A DNA stretch of 64,000 nucleotides, from assembly GCF_020736845.1 (NCBI RefSeq), contig NZ_JAFFQR010000029.1, positions 186,001 through 250,000 on the forward strand, in the 5' to 3' direction. The position numbers and the translations under genes are program-made. This document shows, in pieces, positions 61,380 through 64,000 of the stretch (position 1 is its first letter; the number at the start of each line of letters is the position of its first letter). Source of the DNA: Paenibacillus farraposensis. Lineage in GTDB: Bacteria; Bacillota; Bacilli; Paenibacillales; Paenibacillaceae. The notes below the pieces were generated by a model. That model made no database searches, was not told the origin of the DNA, and saw only the letters and a list, made by a program, of their open reading frames with translations.

Positions 61380-62195
61380 TTACTTGGCGATCCATTCAAT
61401 GAAGCGGCGGGTTTCAGCAATAGCCTGGTCGAGCGGAAGGCTGGTTCCCTGGAATGGATGCACGGTATTGAAGGTATGATTGCCACCTTGAATTTGTACC
61501 CATTCAATATCGGGACGAACAGAGGTGAGCAGGGTAGAGCCTTCCCGCAGGCGTTTGGAGTCTTCGGTCCCCTGGATAAGCACGGCCGGAAGCTGACTGT
61601 TGGCAAGCCTGTCCACGATGGCAAAACGCGAGCGATTTTGTTCCAGATCGTCCAGAATGACAACATCCAGCGGAAGCTGCTGTCCGGTTCTGGCGTTGTT
61701 CACATAGCTCCGTCCCTTGGTGCGCATCTCTTCCTTTTGCGGCAAGGTGAACAGATCCAAATCTGTTACGCCGTTCCATGAAATGACACCGGATACTTCC
61801 CCGGGATGATCAAGAGCATATACGAAACAGCTTCCTGCACCTCGGCTATGACCTAACAGAAACAACGGCAATTCTCTGAACTCGTGGCGTGCTCTCAGAT
61901 GGGTCAGCAGGATATCCAAATCCTCTTGCTCGCGGCTATAGGTGTTGCGAGCGAACTTTTCCAACTCGGTAAAATTTTCCAAATCCTCACCTATGCCATT
62001 ATGTGAAAAGTTGAAGGTCACGACATGATGATCCGCACTTAATGCTTCTGCTATAAAGGGGAACATGCCCCAATCCTTAAATCCCTTGTAGCCATGAGCG
62101 ATGACGAGCAGGCTTTTGGCTGTACTTTTAGCGGGAAACCAGGAGGCCCGAATCACCGCATCTGTTCCTGCTTCAACAACAATGGTTTCTGACAT
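61380..62195 (-). CDS. Alpha/beta hydrolase (dienelactone-hydrolase-like)
   Basis: A 271-residue cytoplasmic hydrolase. The oxyanion segment is VIAHGYKGFKDWGMFP, the nucleophile elbow GHSRGAG (Ser ~116), and the His lies in QGGNHTFN. It belongs to the broad group of BAAT/DLH-type hydrolases of unknown substrate. AAGGAAAGAT lies before the ATG on the minus strand. It is convergent with nadE, with which it shares a terminator, and divergent from acpS. Confidence 0.88.
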   Translation of the reverse strand: MSETIVVEAGTDAVIRASWFPAKSTAKSLLVIAHGYKGFKDWGMFPFIAEALSADHHVVTFNFSHNGIGEDLENFTELEKFARNTYSREQEDLDILLTHLRARHEFRELPLFLLGHSRGAGSCFVYALDHPGEVSGVISWNGVTDLDLFTLPQKEEMRTKGRSYVNNARTGQQLPLDVVILDDLEQNRSRFAIVDRLANSQLPAVLIQGTEDSKRLREGSTLLTSVRPDIEWVQIQGGNHTFNTVHPFQGTSLPLDQAIAETRRFIEWIAK

Positions 62196-62376
62196 TCTAT
62201 CTTTCCTTTCTACAGGAATTTTTAAAACGGCATATCGTTGAACTTTAAATATTCATCTATAGCCTTTCTCATTTTAACATATTTTGGTGCTGCTTTTGGG
62301 TGTTTGTTGCTCGCCATGATGTGGATGCGCTGTTACAATAGGTGCAGTAAAGTATAAAAGGACGGGGAATACCCAC

Positions 62377-62781
62377 ATGATCTACGGAATTGGACATGAT
62401 GTACTGGAAATAAGCCGTATGGCTGATGTTTTGGCAGGTAAATATGCAGATGCGTTTTTGAAGCGGGTGTTGACCCCTGAAGAACGTGAGCTGGCTGAGG
62501 AACGCAAGGGCAGGCTGGCTGAGTTCGTGGCAGGGCGCTTTGCTGCCAAAGAAGCGATCACGAAAGCCTTCGGTTGCGGAATCGGGCAGATGATCGGGTT
62601 CGGTGATATGAATATTTTGCCGGAGCCTGGGGGGAAGCCCGCAGTTTATTTGTCTTTATCCGCGTGGGATAGGCTGGGATTGCCAGGTTCAGGGGAATCG
62701 GATTACAGCATTCACCTGAGCATTACACACCAGCCCAACATTGCCTCTGCTTTTGCGATTGTCGAATATAAGGAGACGTGA
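62377..62781 (+). CDS. acpS: Holo-[acyl-carrier-protein] synthase
   Basis: A 134-residue phosphopantetheinyl transferase. It attaches 4'-phosphopantetheine from CoA to acyl carrier protein. Metal ligands are Asp8 (GIGHDVLEI) and Glu59 (GRFAAKEAITKAFG), with the C-terminal SITHQPNIASAFAIVE. The length is standard for bacterial AcpS. It is followed within 5 bp by mutY, so the two share a transcript. Confidence 0.96.
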   Translation: MIYGIGHDVLEISRMADVLAGKYADAFLKRVLTPEERELAEERKGRLAEFVAGRFAAKEAITKAFGCGIGQMIGFGDMNILPEPGGKPAVYLSLSAWDRLGLPGSGESDYSIHLSITHQPNIASAFAIVEYKET

Positions 62782-62785
62782 TGTG

Positions 62786-64000
62786 ATGCCCACAAATACA
62801 TTGGAACAAAAACGGTACTTCAGCTTTGAGCTGTTGAACTGGTATTCACGCAGCAAACGGGATTTGCCGTGGCGCCGCCATCGGAACCCATTTTATATCT
62901 GGATTTCGGAAATTATGCTTCAGCAGACGCGGGTCGATACGGTAATTCCGTATTTCAATCGCTTTATTGCACGTTTTCCAACGATTGAAGTGCTGGCGGA
63001 AGCACCTGAGGAGGATGTGCTCAAGCTGTGGGAGGGACTGGGCTATTATTCACGGGCCCGGAATTTGCAAGCTGCGGCCAAGCAGGTGGTCGAGCTTCAC
63101 GGCGGACAGGTGCCGGATGATACGCAGGCGGTTGCTGCGCTCAAAGGGATCGGACCGTATACAACAGGCGCGATTATGAGCATTGCCTTCAATCGGCCAG
63201 AGCCGGCAGTAGATGGCAATGTGATGCGTGTGCTGTCGCGCTATTTCCTCATTGAAGAAGACATTATGAAAGGCAGCACACGTGCGCATATGGAAAGTCT
63301 GGTGCGGGGGCTGATTCCCGAAGGGAGGGCCTCCGATTTCAATCAGGCCCTGATGGAGCTGGGCGCGCTGGTGTGTACGCCAAAGTCGCCCCAGTGCCTG
63401 ACCTGCCCGGTCATGGTGCACTGCTCTGGGCGGCTGGCAGGCCGCGAGGAGACGCTGCCAGTGAAGACGAAGGCGAAGCCGCCGCGGCTGGAGCCGCGTT
63501 CCGTCGCCCTCATCGAGGGCAGCGGCGCGAATGCAGGCCGCCTGCTTGTGCGGCAGCGCCCGGCCAAGGGCCTGCTGGCCCGCATGTGGGAGCTGCCGCA
63601 CGAGCTTGCCGGGCCGGAGGGCTACAACGGCCCGGTGCCGGATGAGCCCGCCATGGACCATCTGGCGGCTCATTTGCTGGCAGCGGGCGTGTCTGCGCGC
63701 CCGGTACGGTTTGTACGTGAGGCGGAGCACACGTTCAGCCATATCCACTGGAACCTGCGTGTGTTCCAGTATGAAGAGCTCGCCAGCCCCGGCGGGAAGG
63801 CAGGCGGACAGACGCTGGCTGCTGAGCAGCGAACAGACTACAGCACCGGGGCGAAGCCGGATGCGTTGATTGCGCTGGTAGCTCAGGAGGAGCAGGCACA
63901 CCCTGTGCTGCCTGCGGGATACCGCTGGATCAGCGAGGCAGATATGGACACCATGGCGTTTCCCAAGGTGTTCCTCGATCTGATCACTGAATATTATGCT
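62786..64000 (+). CDS. mutY: A/G-specific adenine glycosylase MutY (runs off the right edge)
   Basis: At least 405 codons; the stop is beyond the window. It removes adenine mispaired with 8-oxoguanine. Features in order: catalytic Glu42 (ISEIMLQQTRVDT), helix-hairpin-helix ALKGIGPYTTGAI (118-130), catalytic Asp143 (AVDGNVMRV), and the [4Fe-4S] cysteines 197, 204, 207, 213 (C-x6-C-x2-C-x5-C), then the start of the NUDIX-like 8-oxoG recognition domain with TFSHIHWNLRVF. The ATG at 62786 has AAGGAGACG upstream and lies 5 bp after acpS. Bases ~63400-63720 are much richer in G+C than the rest. Confidence 0.96.
   Translation, partial: MPTNTLEQKRYFSFELLNWYSRSKRDLPWRRHRNPFYIWISEIMLQQTRVDTVIPYFNRFIARFPTIEVLAEAPEEDVLKLWEGLGYYSRARNLQAAAKQVVELHGGQVPDDTQAVAALKGIGPYTTGAIMSIAFNRPEPAVDGNVMRVLSRYFLIEEDIMKGSTRAHMESLVRGLIPEGRASDFNQALMELGALVCTPKSPQCLTCPVMVHCSGRLAGREETLPVKTKAKPPRLEPRSVALIEGSGANAGRLLVRQRPAKGLLARMWELPHELAGPEGYNGPVPDEPAMDHLAAHLLAAGVSARPVRFVREAEHTFSHIHWNLRVFQYEELASPGGKAGGQTLAAEQRTDYSTGAKPDALIALVAQEEQAHPVLPAGYRWISEADMDTMAFPKVFLDLITEYYA

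Noticed and set aside
63050-63901. 283-codon minus-strand frame inside mutY
   Set aside because: Long only because mutY is GC-rich here; the plus-strand MutY reading has all catalytic and Fe-S residues.
1-64000. CRISPR arrays, rRNA, tRNA or prophage modules
   Set aside because: No regularly spaced repeats, no RNA gene signatures and no phage structural or integrase genes were seen on either strand.

Overview
The window looks like a chromosomal segment of a spore-forming, soil or rhizosphere Paenibacillus, most likely of the P. polymyxa/P. peoriae group. This is inferred from gene content and was not tested by any search: YesM/YesN-type sugar regulation, a levansucrase plus levanase pair, YjcZ- and CotF-type spore proteins, a KinB-like kinase, RNase J, strong AAGGAGG ribosome-binding sites and frequent TTG/GTG starts. 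No rRNA, tRNA or CRISPR array was seen.

Layout. 1-6.4 kb: end of an AI-2E-type permease, a YjbR protein, a nitroreductase, a large SWIM-SNF2 helicase and an M50 protease. 6.5-7.9 kb: an AT-rich lipoprotein and a secreted protein of unknown function. 8.1-18 kb: a beta-galactoside locus with an AraC regulator, a decayed GPH sugar transporter, a GH42 beta-galactosidase, a YesM/YesN two-component system and a three-gene ABC sugar importer, with CcpA (cre) sites. 18-20.5 kb: a trypsin-fold protease, then a graveyard of DUF5695-like and DUF1259-like remnants. 20.5-26.5 kb: DUF421 protein, lipoprotein, TetR regulator, two tandem YjcZ peptides (one broken), an AbrB-type regulator, a Gln-rich protein, free-methionine-sulfoxide reductase and a GNAT acetyltransferase. 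26.4-31.3 kb: an ECF vitamin transporter of the YkoC/E/D type and a 14-TM drug exporter.

32-42 kb is the most distinctive part. It is an AT-rich cassette with its own LacI regulator: three different serine esterases, a PfkB sugar kinase, a sucrose phosphorylase, an MFS permease and a Nif3-like protein. It is bounded by two decayed IS30-family elements in opposite orientation, one of them reduced to 208 bp. I propose that it deacylates and phosphorolyses acylated sucroses (plant acyl-sugars or phenylpropanoid sucrose esters). That substrate is inference.

42-50.2 kb: a MarR-controlled heterodimeric multidrug ABC exporter, then levansucrase and a membrane-anchored GH32 levanase-like enzyme. 50.3-64 kb: MarR regulator, small and CotF-like proteins, APC and LysE-family transporters, RNase J, a relic of a group II intron just after the RNase J terminator, a YhiN-family flavoprotein, a sensor kinase, bacilliredoxin, NadE, an alpha/beta hydrolase, AcpS and the start of MutY.

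Several reading frames are broken by single-base changes, mostly in short homopolymers. Some are clearly pseudogenes. Others sit exactly at translation starts (7.9 kb, 48.58 kb) and could be assembly errors.
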